From contig JAFAZF010000063.1 of assembly GCA_019239915.1 (NCBI GenBank), positions 1 to 64,000 on the forward strand: DNA of 64,000 nt, given 5' to 3'. Below the pieces are notes generated by a model. The model did no database searches. It saw only the letters and a program-made list of their open reading frames with translations, and was not told where the DNA came from. The translations under genes and the position numbers were made by a program. Shown piece after piece: positions 1-8,851 of this stretch; positions within the stretch are counted from its first letter, which is position 1, and each line of letters opens with the position of its first letter. This DNA comes from Sphingomonadaceae bacterium. Lineage in GTDB: Bacteria > Pseudomonadota > Alphaproteobacteria > Sphingomonadales > Sphingomonadaceae.

Positions 1-284
1 CCTATGGCACCGACCCGAACAAGTGCGTCTGGAACGTCTATTCGCTCCAGCGCTACGCGCCCGGCACCGAGCCCAAGGTCGAGGAGGAATGGAACCAGGA
101 TCTCACTGACGAGAGCTTCTGGGGCAAGATCCTCACCCAAGACTATGTCAATATGGCGCAGGTCCAAAAGGGCATGAAGAACAAGGCGTTCAAAGGCGCG
201 CGCCCCAATCCCAAGCAAGAGATCGCGGTGCTGAACTTCCATCGTGCGCTCGAGGAGTTTCTTGAGGAGGGCTACGGGGCGTGA
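1..284 (+). CDS. Rieske-type ring-hydroxylating oxygenase large subunit, C-terminal fragment
   Basis: The window opens inside this gene; about 93 codons remain and end at TGA 282-284. The readable frame contains the segment NMAQVQKGMKNKAF followed by NPKQEIAVLNFHRALEEFL. This Q-x-G-(M/L)-x-(N/S)-x-(A/G)-F then FH-x-(A/V)-L-x-(E/D)-(F/Y)-L pattern is typical of the C-terminal end of the catalytic domain of Rieske aromatic or steroid oxygenase alpha subunits. The Rieske cluster and the mononuclear iron site lie upstream and are not visible. The stop overlaps the GTG start of the next gene (GTGA), so the two are translationally coupled. Mono- or dioxygenase and substrate cannot be told. Confidence 0.8.
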   Translation, partial: YGTDPNKCVWNVYSLQRYAPGTEPKVEEEWNQDLTDESFWGKILTQDYVNMAQVQKGMKNKAFKGARPNPKQEIAVLNFHRALEEFLEEGYGA

Positions 285-1927
285 GTAACTGGAACGAAAG
301 TGCCGATTTCGTCATCGTCGGCAGCGGCGGCGGCTCGATGGTCGCCGCCACCGCGATCAAGGACGCGGGCAAGACGCCGATCATCCTGGAGAAGACTGAC
401 AAGGTGGGCGGCTCGACGGCGATGTCCGGCGGCGTCTTCTGGATACCCAACAACCCATTGCTCGCCCGCGAAGGCATCGCCGACGATGCCGAGAAGGCAC
501 GCACCTACCTTGATGCCGCCGTCGGCGACGTCGGGCCCTCAACGTCCCGCGAACGCAAGGACATGTTTCTCCGCCAGGGACCCAAGATGATCGAGTGGCT
601 GGAGGGCAAGGGCATACCCTTCGTCCGCTATGGCGGATGGTCGGACTATCATGACGATCTGCCTGGCGGCATGGGCGAGGGGCGTTCGTTCGGCGTCGAG
701 CTGTTCGACATCAACAAGCTCGGGCCGGTCTGGTCGAAGCGTCTGCGCGTCACCGAGTTCGCGGTGCCCGCCAAGCGCGCAGAAGCGAAGCACCTCCCGC
801 TGATCAAGACGAGCATGAAGGCGAAGATCGCGGCGGCCAAGATCGGCCTCAGGGTCGTTCGCAACAAGCTTCTTGGCAAGAAGCAGGTCGGCACCGGCGC
901 CGCGATCCAGGGGCGCATGCTCAAGATGGCGCTCGATCATGGTGTCGACCTTCGGATCAACTCGGGCGTGACCGACCTCGTCGAGGAGAATGGCCGGATT
1001 ACCGGCGTCGTGACCCAAAAGGACGGCAAGCCCTGGCGGATCGAGGCCCGTGAGGGCGTGCTGATCAACGCGGGCGGCTTCGCGCACAATGCCGAGATGC
1101 GAAAGAAGTATGGGCCTCAGCCCGCCTCGACCGCGTGGACCAACGCCAACCCCGGCGATACCGGCGAGATGATCGAGATCGCCAAGGCGCATGGCGCCGC
1201 GCTCGATCTTACCGATCAGGCGGTGTGGATTCCGACCTCGCTTCCGCCCGATGGCGCGCGGCTGATGAACGTGCCGGACCTGCCGAAGCCGCACGTGATC
1301 GTCGTCAACAAGGACGGCAAACGCTTCTGCGACGAAGCACAGTCCTACATGAAGAACGGTCAGGATTATTATAAGCATAACGCCGTGCCGGCGTTCGCGA
1401 TCATGGATGCCCGCTACTTCAAGAAATATGGCTGGGGCTTTCGCCTCGGGCCGGTTCCGAAGAGCTGGTATGAGAGCGGCTTCGTGAAGGAGGCGCCGAC
1501 GCTGCGCGCGCTTGCGGAGAAGATCGGCGTCGATCCTGCCGGGCTGGAGGCGACGGTCGAGCGCTTCAACGGCTTCGCCCGCGCAGGCAAGGACACCGAT
1601 TTCAATCGCGGCGCAAAGGCCTATGATCTCGTGTTCGGTGATCCCGCGAACAAGCCCAATCCGGGCCTCGGCACGATCGAGGAAGCACCATTCCGCGCGA
1701 TCGAAATCTGGCCCGGTGACGTCGGCACGTTCGGCGGCATCGTCACCGACGAGTTCGGCCGCGCGCTGCGCGAGGATGGTTCGGTCATCCCTGGCCTCTA
1801 TGCCACCGGCAACTCGACCGCGTCGGTAATGGGCAAAACCTATCCGGGCGCAGGTGCCAGCATTGCGCCCTCGTTCGTGTTCGGCTGGGTCGCCGCGCGC
1901 CACGCGCTTGGGCAGATGCCGAATTGA
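281..1927 (+). CDS. FAD-dependent dehydrogenase, 3-ketosteroid dehydrogenase (KstD)-like
   Basis: 548 aa flavoprotein of the fumarate reductase/3-ketosteroid Delta1-dehydrogenase family. The N-terminal dinucleotide-binding motif VIVGSGGGSM is at residues 12-20, followed by the adenine-side Glu (ILEK) and a Gly-rich GGSTAMSGG segment. The C-terminal FAD segment GLYATGNS...TYPGAGASIAPS contains the Tyr-x-Gly region (Tyr521) that carries a catalytic Tyr in characterised KstDs. A second family Tyr may be Tyr123 in SDYHDDLPGG. The GTG start is set by the 4-bp overlap with the Rieske gene. Family knowledge suggests introduction of a double bond next to a ketone in a cyclic substrate. Delta1-KSTD, Delta4-dehydrogenase or a non-steroid substrate cannot be separated by reading alone. 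Confidence 0.82.
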   Translation: MSNWNESADFVIVGSGGGSMVAATAIKDAGKTPIILEKTDKVGGSTAMSGGVFWIPNNPLLAREGIADDAEKARTYLDAAVGDVGPSTSRERKDMFLRQGPKMIEWLEGKGIPFVRYGGWSDYHDDLPGGMGEGRSFGVELFDINKLGPVWSKRLRVTEFAVPAKRAEAKHLPLIKTSMKAKIAAAKIGLRVVRNKLLGKKQVGTGAAIQGRMLKMALDHGVDLRINSGVTDLVEENGRITGVVTQKDGKPWRIEAREGVLINAGGFAHNAEMRKKYGPQPASTAWTNANPGDTGEMIEIAKAHGAALDLTDQAVWIPTSLPPDGARLMNVPDLPKPHVIVVNKDGKRFCDEAQSYMKNGQDYYKHNAVPAFAIMDARYFKKYGWGFRLGPVPKSWYESGFVKEAPTLRALAEKIGVDPAGLEATVERFNGFARAGKDTDFNRGAKAYDLVFGDPANKPNPGLGTIEEAPFRAIEIWPGDVGTFGGIVTDEFGRALREDGSVIPGLYATGNSTASVMGKTYPGAGASIAPSFVFGWVAARHALGQMPN

Positions 1928-1930
1928 CGC

Positions 1931-1965
1931 TCCCGCCCGCAGCCCTCATCGGGCTGCGGGCGGGA
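1931..1965. terminator. Perfect 15-bp stem-loop between convergent genes
   Basis: The arms TCCCGCCCGCAGCCC (1931-1945) and GGGCTGCGGGCGGGA (1951-1965) are exact reverse complements around a 5-nt loop. The structure lies just after the stop of the KstD-like gene and 5 bp before the end of the convergent SDR gene. There is no clear T-tract on either side, so it is a plausible bidirectional terminator or mRNA 3'-end stabiliser rather than a canonical intrinsic terminator. Confidence 0.65.
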
Positions 1966-1970
1966 TTAGT

Positions 1971-2894
1971 CTATTTGCCGGTGAAGCGATCCCGGATGTC
2001 CCAGGTGAGCGCGCGTGAGGTACCTTCCTCACACAGCTTGTCGAACGTCCAGCCGTCGACCGCAAATTGGCTGCGGATGAATTCAGGCTCCTGTACCAGC
2101 GCGATATGCCCGCCGTTGATGTAGACCTCACGCCCGTTCAGATTGCTGGAGCGGTCGGAACATAGCCAGCCCACGACGGCTGCAACGTTCCAGGGACGGC
2201 CATCGGGTCCGCTGTTGCCGATCCAGTGGCCGCTCAGCGGCGGGATGTGGAGCGTGTCGAGCGCATATTGGAGCGTCTCGTACACCTCCGGGATATTCAT
2301 GTTCGACGGACCGGAGATTGGCCGGACCGCGTTCGCGCGTACGCCAAATTCCGCCAGCTCACGAGCGATCGTGCGCGTCATGCCGACCACCCCTTCTTTG
2401 GCTCCGGAATAATTCACCATGCCATAGTGGCCGAAGCCCGACGGTGAGGAGAAGTTGACGATCGCGCCACCCTGCTTCTTGAGGTGCGGCGCGGCCGCGT
2501 GCATCGTCGCGAAATAGCCCTTGAAATTGACCGCCACTACGATGTCGAAATCTTCCTCGCTCATATCGGTCAGGCGACGCGGCCGGATGATGCCGGCATT
2601 GTTGACGAGGAAGTCCAGGCGCCCGAAATTGTCCATCGCGCAGTCGACGACCGCCTTGCCGCCTTCCATCGTCGTGACGCTCGATGTTTCGGCGACGGCC
2701 TCGCCACCGGCGGCCTTGATCTCGTCGACGACCTCCTGGGCAAAATGAGCGTCGCTTCCGCCGCCCTGCGGGCCTCCACCGAGATCGTTGACCACTATCC
2801 GCGCGCCCTCGCGTGCCATCAGAAGCGCGGTCTCACGGCCGATGCCGCGGCCCGCGCCAGTGATGACCGCGACCTTGCCCTCGAACTGAGCCAT
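1971..2894 (-). CDS. Short-chain dehydrogenase/reductase (SDR), 17beta-HSD4-like
   Basis: 307 aa classical SDR. Residues 10-17 give the cofactor motif TGAGRGIG. An insertion with NDLGGGPQGGG follows, as in the hydroxyacyl-CoA dehydrogenase units of peroxisomal multifunctional enzyme 2 (17beta-HSD4). NNAG is present, then SSPSGFGHYGMVNYSGAK with catalytic Ser, Tyr and Lys (YxxxK). A likely role is oxidation of a 3-hydroxyacyl-CoA or a ring alcohol with NAD(P). RBS GAGGAAT lies just upstream of the ATG. The gene is divergent from the acyl-CoA ligase at 3010 across a 115-bp region holding the shared element at 2952-2964, and convergent with the KstD-like gene. Substrate not determined. Confidence 0.85.
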   Translation of the reverse strand: MAQFEGKVAVITGAGRGIGRETALLMAREGARIVVNDLGGGPQGGGSDAHFAQEVVDEIKAAGGEAVAETSSVTTMEGGKAVVDCAMDNFGRLDFLVNNAGIIRPRRLTDMSEEDFDIVVAVNFKGYFATMHAAAPHLKKQGGAIVNFSSPSGFGHYGMVNYSGAKEGVVGMTRTIARELAEFGVRANAVRPISGPSNMNIPEVYETLQYALDTLHIPPLSGHWIGNSGPDGRPWNVAAVVGWLCSDRSSNLNGREVYINGGHIALVQEPEFIRSQFAVDGWTFDKLCEEGTSRALTWDIRDRFTGK

Positions 2895-2951
2895 GGCATT
2901 CCTCCTCTGTCATATGCTGGCGGACGGCGTGCGCTACGCCGTCCAATTGAA

Positions 2952-2964
2952 TAGTTTTGTCTAG
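2952..2964. promoter_or_regulatory. Candidate operator TAGTTTTGTCTAG, shared with position 17418
   Basis: A 13-bp element in the divergent spacer between the SDR (start 2894, minus) and the acyl-CoA ligase (start 3010, plus). It differs at one base from TAGATTTGTCTAG at 17418-17430, which sits in another divergent catabolic spacer. The GTCTAG core resembles the GT-N-TA-N-AC core described for GntR-family operators, and a GntR regulator is encoded at 8852. Function is inferred only. Confidence 0.4.
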
Positions 2965-3009
2965 TATCTTACTGCAACGGGCAAGCAAGATCGCATTGAG
3001 GAGAGCGGC

Positions 3010-4692
3010 GTGACGCAAGCGGAGCCATACGCGCCGGAGACGATCCCGCAGATGATCCGCGGGATCACCGCGCGCTATGGCGAGAGCGAGGCGATCGTCC
3101 GCGACGGCCAACGGCTGACGTTCGCAGGGCTCGATGCTGCCTCGGCGCGGATTGGCACCGCGCTCCTCGCGATGGGGATCGGCAAGGGCACGCGGATCGC
3201 CTTGCTGATGCCGCAGGGGCCGGATTTCGCCAGCTTCTTCATGGGAGCCACCCGGATCGGCGCCGTCGTCGCGCCGATGAGTACGCTCTACCAGGCGCCG
3301 GAGCTGGCATGGGTGCTCGCCAATGCCGAGATCGATCACCTCGTGACGGTCGACCGCTTCCTCAATCACGATTATCTCGCGCGGTTGGAAGCGGCGCTGC
3401 CGGGGCTGGCGGAGGCGGGAGTCGGCCCACTGCTGCTCGATGCGGCGCCCCGCCTCCGCACCATCCATGTCATCGGCGACACCACGCGTGCGTGGGCGCA
3501 GGACGCCGGGCAGCTGCGCGCCGGCAGCGAGGCGATCGGGGATGCGCTCTTCCGCGCGATCGAGGCTCGAGTGAAGCCGGCCGACCCGATCTGCATCATC
3601 CACACCTCCGGCAGCACCGCCGAACCCAAAGGCGTGATCCACGGCCAGGGCCCATTCGTCCGCCACGGCGCCCGCATGGCGCTCTACACATACCCGTTCG
3701 GTCCAGGCACGCGGATCATCAGCAATCGCGCTCCTTTTTGGGTGGCGGGGCTGGTCGCGACCTTCTCCTACACGCTGCACGGCGGCGCCTGCCTGCTGCC
3801 CGTGACCGACGGCTCGCCCGCGAACGTTCTCCGCCTTATCGAGCAGGAAGGTGGCAACGCGCTGATGGGCGACAACGGTTGGTTCGATGCCATGCGCCAA
3901 TCGGACGAACTGATCGCGGCCGGATACGACGTCATTCGCCTGAGCATGGATTCAGCCGCCTTCGCCAAAGATGGGCGTTTCACCAGCGATCAGGTCGAAG
4001 CCCGCTTCGGTCCGCCGCGGCACACCGACGATGCCCGCTTCGCCCGCTCATACGGTATGACCGAGACGCTCGGCGCGCACACCTCATTGCCGATCACCGA
4101 ACTGCTGCCGGAGGATCGGCCGAGCTGGCAGGGCTATGCCAATCCCGGCGTCGATCACAGGATCGTCGATCCGGAAACGCGAGAGCCGCTACCGGCGGGT
4201 CGGACCGGCGAACTGATGGTACGCGGTTATTGCATGATGCTCGGCCTGAACGGCCGCGAGCATCACGAGGTCTTCGAACCCGACGGGTTCTACGCGACGG
4301 GCGATCTCTGCACGCTCGACGAGAACGGCTTTCTCAAGTTCGAGGCGCGGCGCGGCGAGATGCTCAAGGTTCATGGCGCCAACGTCGCCCCGATCGAGGT
4401 CGAGCTTGCCCTTGTGGGCACGCTGGGTATCGAGAAGGCGGCGGTGGTCGGGCTTCCCGCCGCGGGTGACACCCAGGTCGTGGCCGTCGTTCAGATGGCG
4501 GCCGGGCGCGTGCTGGACGAGGAGGCGGTGATCGCCGACCTCAAACGGAAACTCTCCTCGTTCAAGGTACCGAAGAAGATCATTGCGATGGCCGAATCGG
4601 AGATTCCCGCGACCGGATCGGGCAAGATCAAGAAGCCGGAGTTGACCGCGCTGCTCATCGCGCGGCTGGCGCCCGCTGCAGTCGCGGCCTGA
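3010..4692 (+). CDS. AMP-dependent acyl-CoA synthetase/ligase
   Basis: 560 aa member of the adenylate-forming ANL superfamily. The P-loop HTSGSTAEPKGV is near residues 199-210, the A5-type motif is in ARSYGMTETLGAH, and ATGDLCTLDENGF and the C-terminal PATGSGKIKKPEL with the catalytic Lys are present. It should activate a carboxylic acid to an acyl-AMP and then the CoA thioester, loading a substrate into the beta-oxidation enzymes encoded around it. A GTG start is preceded by GAGGAGAG. The phosphatase-like gene follows after 11 bp, so they are probably cotranscribed. Substrate (ring-fission acid, side-chain acid or fatty acid) is unknown. Confidence 0.85.
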   Translation: MTQAEPYAPETIPQMIRGITARYGESEAIVRDGQRLTFAGLDAASARIGTALLAMGIGKGTRIALLMPQGPDFASFFMGATRIGAVVAPMSTLYQAPELAWVLANAEIDHLVTVDRFLNHDYLARLEAALPGLAEAGVGPLLLDAAPRLRTIHVIGDTTRAWAQDAGQLRAGSEAIGDALFRAIEARVKPADPICIIHTSGSTAEPKGVIHGQGPFVRHGARMALYTYPFGPGTRIISNRAPFWVAGLVATFSYTLHGGACLLPVTDGSPANVLRLIEQEGGNALMGDNGWFDAMRQSDELIAAGYDVIRLSMDSAAFAKDGRFTSDQVEARFGPPRHTDDARFARSYGMTETLGAHTSLPITELLPEDRPSWQGYANPGVDHRIVDPETREPLPAGRTGELMVRGYCMMLGLNGREHHEVFEPDGFYATGDLCTLDENGFLKFEARRGEMLKVHGANVAPIEVELALVGTLGIEKAAVVGLPAAGDTQVVAVVQMAAGRVLDEEAVIADLKRKLSSFKVPKKIIAMAESEIPATGSGKIKKPELTALLIARLAPAAVAA

Positions 4693-4703
4693 GGAGATAG
4701 GTT

Positions 4704-5552
4704 ATGGGTTCCGCCTCCACCGACGAGATTCTGGCGGGGAGCGACGCCACGCTCGACGCGCTGTTCATCACCGATGCCGTCGCGGCGCGCGTGGTTCCGA
4801 TTCGAGGCGCGCGCAACCTGCGAGACATGGGCGGCTACCCGACGCAGGATGGCCGGCGGGTCAAGCGCGGCGTGCTGTTCCGCGGCGGCCATCCGGGCGA
4901 CATCGCCGCCGACGACATCCAAGGGCTGCACCGGCTGGGTTTGCGCGGCCATGTCGACCTACGCACGAACTCGGAGCGCGCGGCGCACGGCTTCCCAGCC
5001 GATCTCGTCGCGGCGGCGGGCTGCTGGACGCGCGACTATGATCTGAGCGGCGGCGACATCAAGACGATCCTGAACGATCCCGCCGCCACCGGCGAGGCGA
5101 TGCGCGAACGCATGATCGCGCTGTATCGGCGCTTCCCGCAAGAGCAGCATGAGGGCATCGCCGCCATGTTCCGGCTGCTCCTCGATGGTCAGGTGCCGTT
5201 GCTCGTCAATTGTACCGCGGGCAAGGATCGGACCGGCGTCACCTGCGCGCTGCTGCTGTCGGCGCTCGGCGTGCCGCGCGAGATCGTGCGGCGGGACTAC
5301 GCGTTGACCGAAACGCTACACCATCCAAGCGCACATCTTTTTGGAAAGGATGCGAACAGCCCGTTTGCGCTGACGCCACAGATCCAACCCGCCGTCTGGC
5401 AGGCGATGATGCGCTCGCCGCCCGAATATATCGACGCGACGTTCGAGGTAATCGAGCGCGAGCATGGCGGCATCGGGGCCTATCTCGCAGCGAACTTCGG
5501 GCTCGGTGAGCGCGAAGTTTCGCGGCTCCAAGAGCTGCTGCTTGAGGATTGA
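4704..5552 (+). CDS. Tyrosine phosphatase-family protein (Y_phosphatase3-like)
   Basis: 282 aa. It has the family N-terminal element ARNLRDMGGYPTQDG (residues 36-50), then VLFRGGH, and a P-loop VNCTAGKDRTG with Cys170, Asp175 and Arg176. The residue before the Cys, usually His in HCx5R phosphatases, is Asn169 here. Relatives include bacterial tyrosine/phosphoinositide phosphatases and proteins seen in catabolic clusters without a known role. ATG start with AGGAGATAGG upstream; 11 bp behind the acyl-CoA ligase and convergent with the gene ending at 5584. It could dephosphorylate a small molecule or a protein; the cluster context suggests metabolism more than signalling, but this is inference. 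Confidence 0.78.
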   Translation: MGSASTDEILAGSDATLDALFITDAVAARVVPIRGARNLRDMGGYPTQDGRRVKRGVLFRGGHPGDIAADDIQGLHRLGLRGHVDLRTNSERAAHGFPADLVAAAGCWTRDYDLSGGDIKTILNDPAATGEAMRERMIALYRRFPQEQHEGIAAMFRLLLDGQVPLLVNCTAGKDRTGVTCALLLSALGVPREIVRRDYALTETLHHPSAHLFGKDANSPFALTPQIQPAVWQAMMRSPPEYIDATFEVIEREHGGIGAYLAANFGLGEREVSRLQELLLED

Positions 5553-5583
5553 GGCCGCAGCAGGTCGCCGTCGCCTTGCCACC

Positions 5584-6156
5584 TCATCCGCCGAGGCCGG
5601 CCTTCTTGTTGGCGTCGCGCCAGAACTCGCCGCCGCCGATCGCGTCGATCTCGAGTTCTGCCACCTCGGAGATGCGCGCGAAGGTCATGTATAGACCGAT
5701 CACGTAGATCAGTTCGACGATCTGACGCGGCGTGTAGAAGGCGTTGACGGCCTCGAACACGAAATCGTCGACCCGCACCGTCTTCACCACCTGACGCGTG
5801 AAGGCCAGCAGCGCCTTCTCGCGGTCGTTGAAGACGGGATCGCCGAAGCGATCGTCGGCGATCGCTTCGACCTTCGCGTCCGGAATGCCCATCATCTTCG
5901 AAACTTGCATGTGCTGCGCCCATTCATAGGCGCCGCGATCGAGATGGAGCACGGCCAGTACGCAGACCTGACGTTCGAGCGGCGGAACGGTGATTTCGTT
6001 CATCATCGCCTGCACCGCCATGCCGATGCCCTTCTGCATTGTCGGCGCGTTGGCCATGAGGCGACCGAGATTGAGCTTGCCGCCCGGCGCATTGTCGTAG
6101 CGGTCGCGCTGCTCGGGGTTCATGTCCTCGATCGCAAGGAGCGGAATGCGGCTCAT
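5584..6156 (-). CDS. Carboxymuconolactone decarboxylase (CMD)/AhpD-like family protein
   Basis: 190 aa all-alpha protein. The family core is recognisable: LERQVCVLAVLHLDRGAYEWAQHMQVSKMMGI (residues about 61-92), with the E-W-x-x-H arrangement, then DREKALLAFTRQVV and IVELIYVIGLYM. The CxxC redox pair of AhpD is not seen, so a peroxiredoxin-reductase role is unlikely and a lyase, decarboxylase or isomerase role is possible. RBS GAGGAGATATTCC precedes the ATG. It is the last gene of an apparent operon (thioesterase, SDR, SDR, CMD; 8761 to 5584), 36 bp after the SDR. Such proteins are frequent in sphingomonad catabolic clusters with no assigned reaction. Confidence 0.8.
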   Translation of the reverse strand: MSRIPLLAIEDMNPEQRDRYDNAPGGKLNLGRLMANAPTMQKGIGMAVQAMMNEITVPPLERQVCVLAVLHLDRGAYEWAQHMQVSKMMGIPDAKVEAIADDRFGDPVFNDREKALLAFTRQVVKTVRVDDFVFEAVNAFYTPRQIVELIYVIGLYMTFARISEVAELEIDAIGGGEFWRDANKKAGLGG

Positions 6157-6192
6157 GGAATATCTCCTCGGAACAAAAGGACGATGCGACGG

Positions 6193-6981
6193 TCAGACGC
6201 GGCTGCGCATGGCTAGGACGGAATGGTCGGGCACATGCATGCCGCCGTCGACGACAAGCGTCTGGCCGGTGATGAACTCCGCTGCGTCGGACACGAAGAA
6301 CAGGGTGGCGGCTGCGATGTCGCTCGGCAGACCGGCCCGCGCGAGAGGGATATTCGCGACGATCTGGCTACTCGTGGCCTCGTCCATCCTGGGATCGCGA
6401 TCGTCGATGATCAGCCCGGGCTCGATGATGTTGAGCGTGATCCGGTGCGGTGAAAGCTCGAGCGCGAGGTTGCGGGAGAGCCCTTCGAGACCGCCCTTGG
6501 ACGCCGCGTAGGAGCTCATCCCCGGCAGCGAGCTCAGATTGCCGATCACGGAGGAGATCGCGACCACCCGGCCGGCGCGACTCTGCTTCAGATGCGGCAA
6601 TGCCGCCTGCGTGAGCCACAGCATCGAATAGAGATTGGCCTTCAGCGTGCCGTCGAACTCGGCGTCCTCGAGCTTCTCGACGAGCGTGAAGGGAAAGATC
6701 GCCGCGTTGTGGACGAGGATGTCGAGCTGACCGAACGCATCGACGGCAGCAGTCACCGCCGCCGAGCACGCATCGCGAGTCGAGAGATCGAGCGCCTTCA
6801 GCGCGGCACGCCCCGGTCCGTTGCCGTTCAACTCGTCGACGACTGCCTGACCGCTTGCCGCGGTACGTGTCGCAATCAGCACGTTGGCGCCATTCTCTAC
6901 GAGCGTCGTTGCGATGCCGCGGCCGATGCCGCGCCCGCCACCCGTGACGAGCGCCGTCCGCCCCGCCAGATCGACCTTCAT
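6193..6981 (-). CDS. SDR family oxidoreductase
   Basis: 262 aa classical SDR. TGGGRGIG is at about residues 12-19. The usual NNAG reads HNAA (in LVHNAAIFP), and the catalytic set is SSVIGN...SSYAASKGG (Ser, YxxxK). The C-terminal AEFITGQTLVVDGGMH is typical of the family. The start is set at the ATG at 6981, because ATGA there overlaps the stop of the upstream SDR (6978-6981) and the residues before it lack similarity. Probably oxidises a hydroxy group or reduces a ketone in the cluster's pathway. Translational coupling with the upstream SDR suggests consecutive or paired steps. Confidence 0.85.
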   Translation of the reverse strand: MKVDLAGRTALVTGGGRGIGRGIATTLVENGANVLIATRTAASGQAVVDELNGNGPGRAALKALDLSTRDACSAAVTAAVDAFGQLDILVHNAAIFPFTLVEKLEDAEFDGTLKANLYSMLWLTQAALPHLKQSRAGRVVAISSVIGNLSSLPGMSSYAASKGGLEGLSRNLALELSPHRITLNIIEPGLIIDDRDPRMDEATSSQIVANIPLARAGLPSDIAAATLFFVSDAAEFITGQTLVVDGGMHVPDHSVLAMRSRV

Positions 6982-7937
6982 GCCATCTCTTCCTTCTGCT
7001 TTGCGTTCGCGATCGCCGCTTCCGACCAATCCCAGAGCTTGCGCGCCGCGTCGGGATCAATTGCCCAAGGCTGCACGCCGCGATTGACACCAGGCGCGGC
7101 CGGCACCGCTTCCTCGCAATCCTCGAGATAGAGGCCGCCCTGTCCGTCGAGCTCGGGCGCGAGCGCCGCCCACACGGTCGTTGCGGCGCCCTGTGGGATA
7201 GTCTTCCAGATCGGATTGGCCTTGCCTTCCATCGTGGCACCGATCTCTCCGCGCACATCCTCCGTCAGGTAGCGGCCCAGCGACGTCGGAATCGCGCCTG
7301 GCATCAGCGAGAAGGCGCGGATGCCCTTGTCCCGATACCGGCGGTCGAGCTCGACCGCAAAGAGCGCGTTGGCGCTTTTGGCACGGCCGTAGGCGGAGAC
7401 GGCGTTGTATTCGGTCCGCTCATAGTTGGGATCGTCGAAGTCGAACGCACCCCAGTGATGCCCGGTGGAGGACACCGAGACCACGCGCGCGCCGTTCGCC
7501 GCCTCCAGCGCCGGCAGCAGCAGCTTGGTCAGCAGGAAGTGGCCGATATGGTTGACCCCGAGCTGCGTCTCGAAGCCCTGCGTCGTGCGGCCCAGTGGAC
7601 AGGCCATGACGCCCGCGTTGTTGATCAGCAGGTGCAGCGGCCGATCGCCTTCGCGCGCCGCGAACGCCTCGACCGAGCGGAAATCGGCGAGATCGAGCGC
7701 GGAGGCATAAGCGCGCCCGCCTGCCGCCTCGATTTCCTCGACGAGCGCGGCGACCGCGACGGGATCGCGCACCGCGAGCACCACCTCGGCGCCATGAGCG
7801 GCAAGCACCCGCGCGGTCTCTACGCCGATTCCCGCCGAGGCGCCGGTGACGATCGCGCGCTTGCCGGCGAGGTCATGCCCCTCGGCAACCTCGGCGGCGT
7901 TGCTCTGCTCTCCGAAGCGGGAGCTGATCCGCGTCAT
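6978..7937 (-). CDS. SDR, retinol dehydrogenase/protochlorophyllide reductase-like
   Basis: 319 aa extended SDR. The cofactor motif TGASAGIG is near residues 33-40, NNAGVMACP follows, then SVSSTGHHWGAFDFDDPNYER and the catalytic YGRAKSANALFAVEL. This layout (NNAGVM..., then a Tyr about 20 residues beyond the Ser) is typical of the retinol dehydrogenase/WWOX/RDH-like branch, whose members act on hydrophobic alcohols or ketones. The start ATG overlaps the stop of the thioesterase (ATGA, 7934-7937), and its own stop overlaps the next SDR. The position in a four-gene operon headed by a thioesterase supports a catabolic role. Substrate unknown. Confidence 0.85.
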   Translation of the reverse strand: MTRISSRFGEQSNAAEVAEGHDLAGKRAIVTGASAGIGVETARVLAAHGAEVVLAVRDPVAVAALVEEIEAAGGRAYASALDLADFRSVEAFAAREGDRPLHLLINNAGVMACPLGRTTQGFETQLGVNHIGHFLLTKLLLPALEAANGARVVSVSSTGHHWGAFDFDDPNYERTEYNAVSAYGRAKSANALFAVELDRRYRDKGIRAFSLMPGAIPTSLGRYLTEDVRGEIGATMEGKANPIWKTIPQGAATTVWAALAPELDGQGGLYLEDCEEAVPAAPGVNRGVQPWAIDPDAARKLWDWSEAAIANAKQKEEMA

Positions 7938-8761
7938 TTCACTCTCCTGTTTCGATCCACGAACAAGGTTTGATGGGCGTGCCCCACAGTGCCTTCGAGG
8001 TCGGCCAGCTGCGTTTCGACCACTGCGATACCGTTACCTGCGCTGCGCGTTCTCGCCTGCACGCGCGCCCAGGGTCCGCGCGGCATCCGCAACAGGTGAA
8101 GCGTGATGTCGACATTGGCGAAGGTCCATTCGCGCCAATCGACGTACGCGGACGATCCGCTGCCGAAATCGGAGGCCATCGCGAGCTGCACGAACGGCGA
8201 GATCGGGATGCCGGGAACGATGTCGCCGTGGAAACGCGACCAAACGATCCCCGGCCCCAACTGCTCGAGCCCGCCCTGCTCCAGCCGAGTTTCCAGTACC
8301 GGCAGCAGTGGACTGCGGGGGTTCATGCTGGGAAGATCATCGGGCAGCGCGTGGGGCGGCTCGGCATCGCTCGGCGGCGATTCGCCGTTACGCACGCGCA
8401 TAGCGGTCGCGCGCACCATTACCTCGCCTTCGTGCAGGATCTCCGCTTGAACGATCTGAAGCCGCTTGCCCTCGCGCAGCACCTCGACGCGCGGCGTGAC
8501 CGACCCCATCGGGGTCGGTCGCTGCAGGTCGATCACCAGGCGGGCCGTCGTCATGTCGGCGGGGCTCTCGGTGCGCTCGACGAGATGCGCGGCCAGGCCC
8601 GCCAGCGCCATGCCGTTCTGTAGCCGCCTATCCCAGGGGCCGGTGACATATCGGCCAGGCATGAACCCGCCGTTCGACGGAAAATAGAAGGCGCGGTCCG
8701 TGTCCGGCACGTCGTTGCCGAGCGCGACAGAAGCGTCGGCGCACGGGTCTTGCGGCATCAT
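7934..8761 (-). CDS. Acyl-CoA thioesterase-like protein, double hotdog (TesB-type)
   Basis: 275 aa. The N-terminal half has GGFMPGRYVTGPWDRRLQNG and TTARLVIDLQRPTPMG, features of the acyl-CoA thioesterase II-like double-hotdog family. The C-terminal half has the family pattern PFVQLAMASDFGSG...FANVDITLHLLRMPRG. The start is taken as ATG at 8761 because GGGAGGAAG lies about 10 nt upstream; a longer TTG-initiated form reaches 8818 but lacks such a site. Heads the operon to 5584 and is divergent from the GntR regulator at 8852. It may release CoA from pathway intermediates that would otherwise tie up the CoA pool; the substrate is not predictable. Confidence 0.78.
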   Translation of the reverse strand: MMPQDPCADASVALGNDVPDTDRAFYFPSNGGFMPGRYVTGPWDRRLQNGMALAGLAAHLVERTESPADMTTARLVIDLQRPTPMGSVTPRVEVLREGKRLQIVQAEILHEGEVMVRATAMRVRNGESPPSDAEPPHALPDDLPSMNPRSPLLPVLETRLEQGGLEQLGPGIVWSRFHGDIVPGIPISPFVQLAMASDFGSGSSAYVDWREWTFANVDITLHLLRMPRGPWARVQARTRSAGNGIAVVETQLADLEGTVGHAHQTLFVDRNRRVK

Positions 8762-8851
8762 GCGTCCGGCTTCCTCCCAATCCGTATACCTATTCCAAGG
8801 CGTCCGCCGGCTTGTCAAACGCTATCGGAGCAGGGATGATACCGCCATGAC

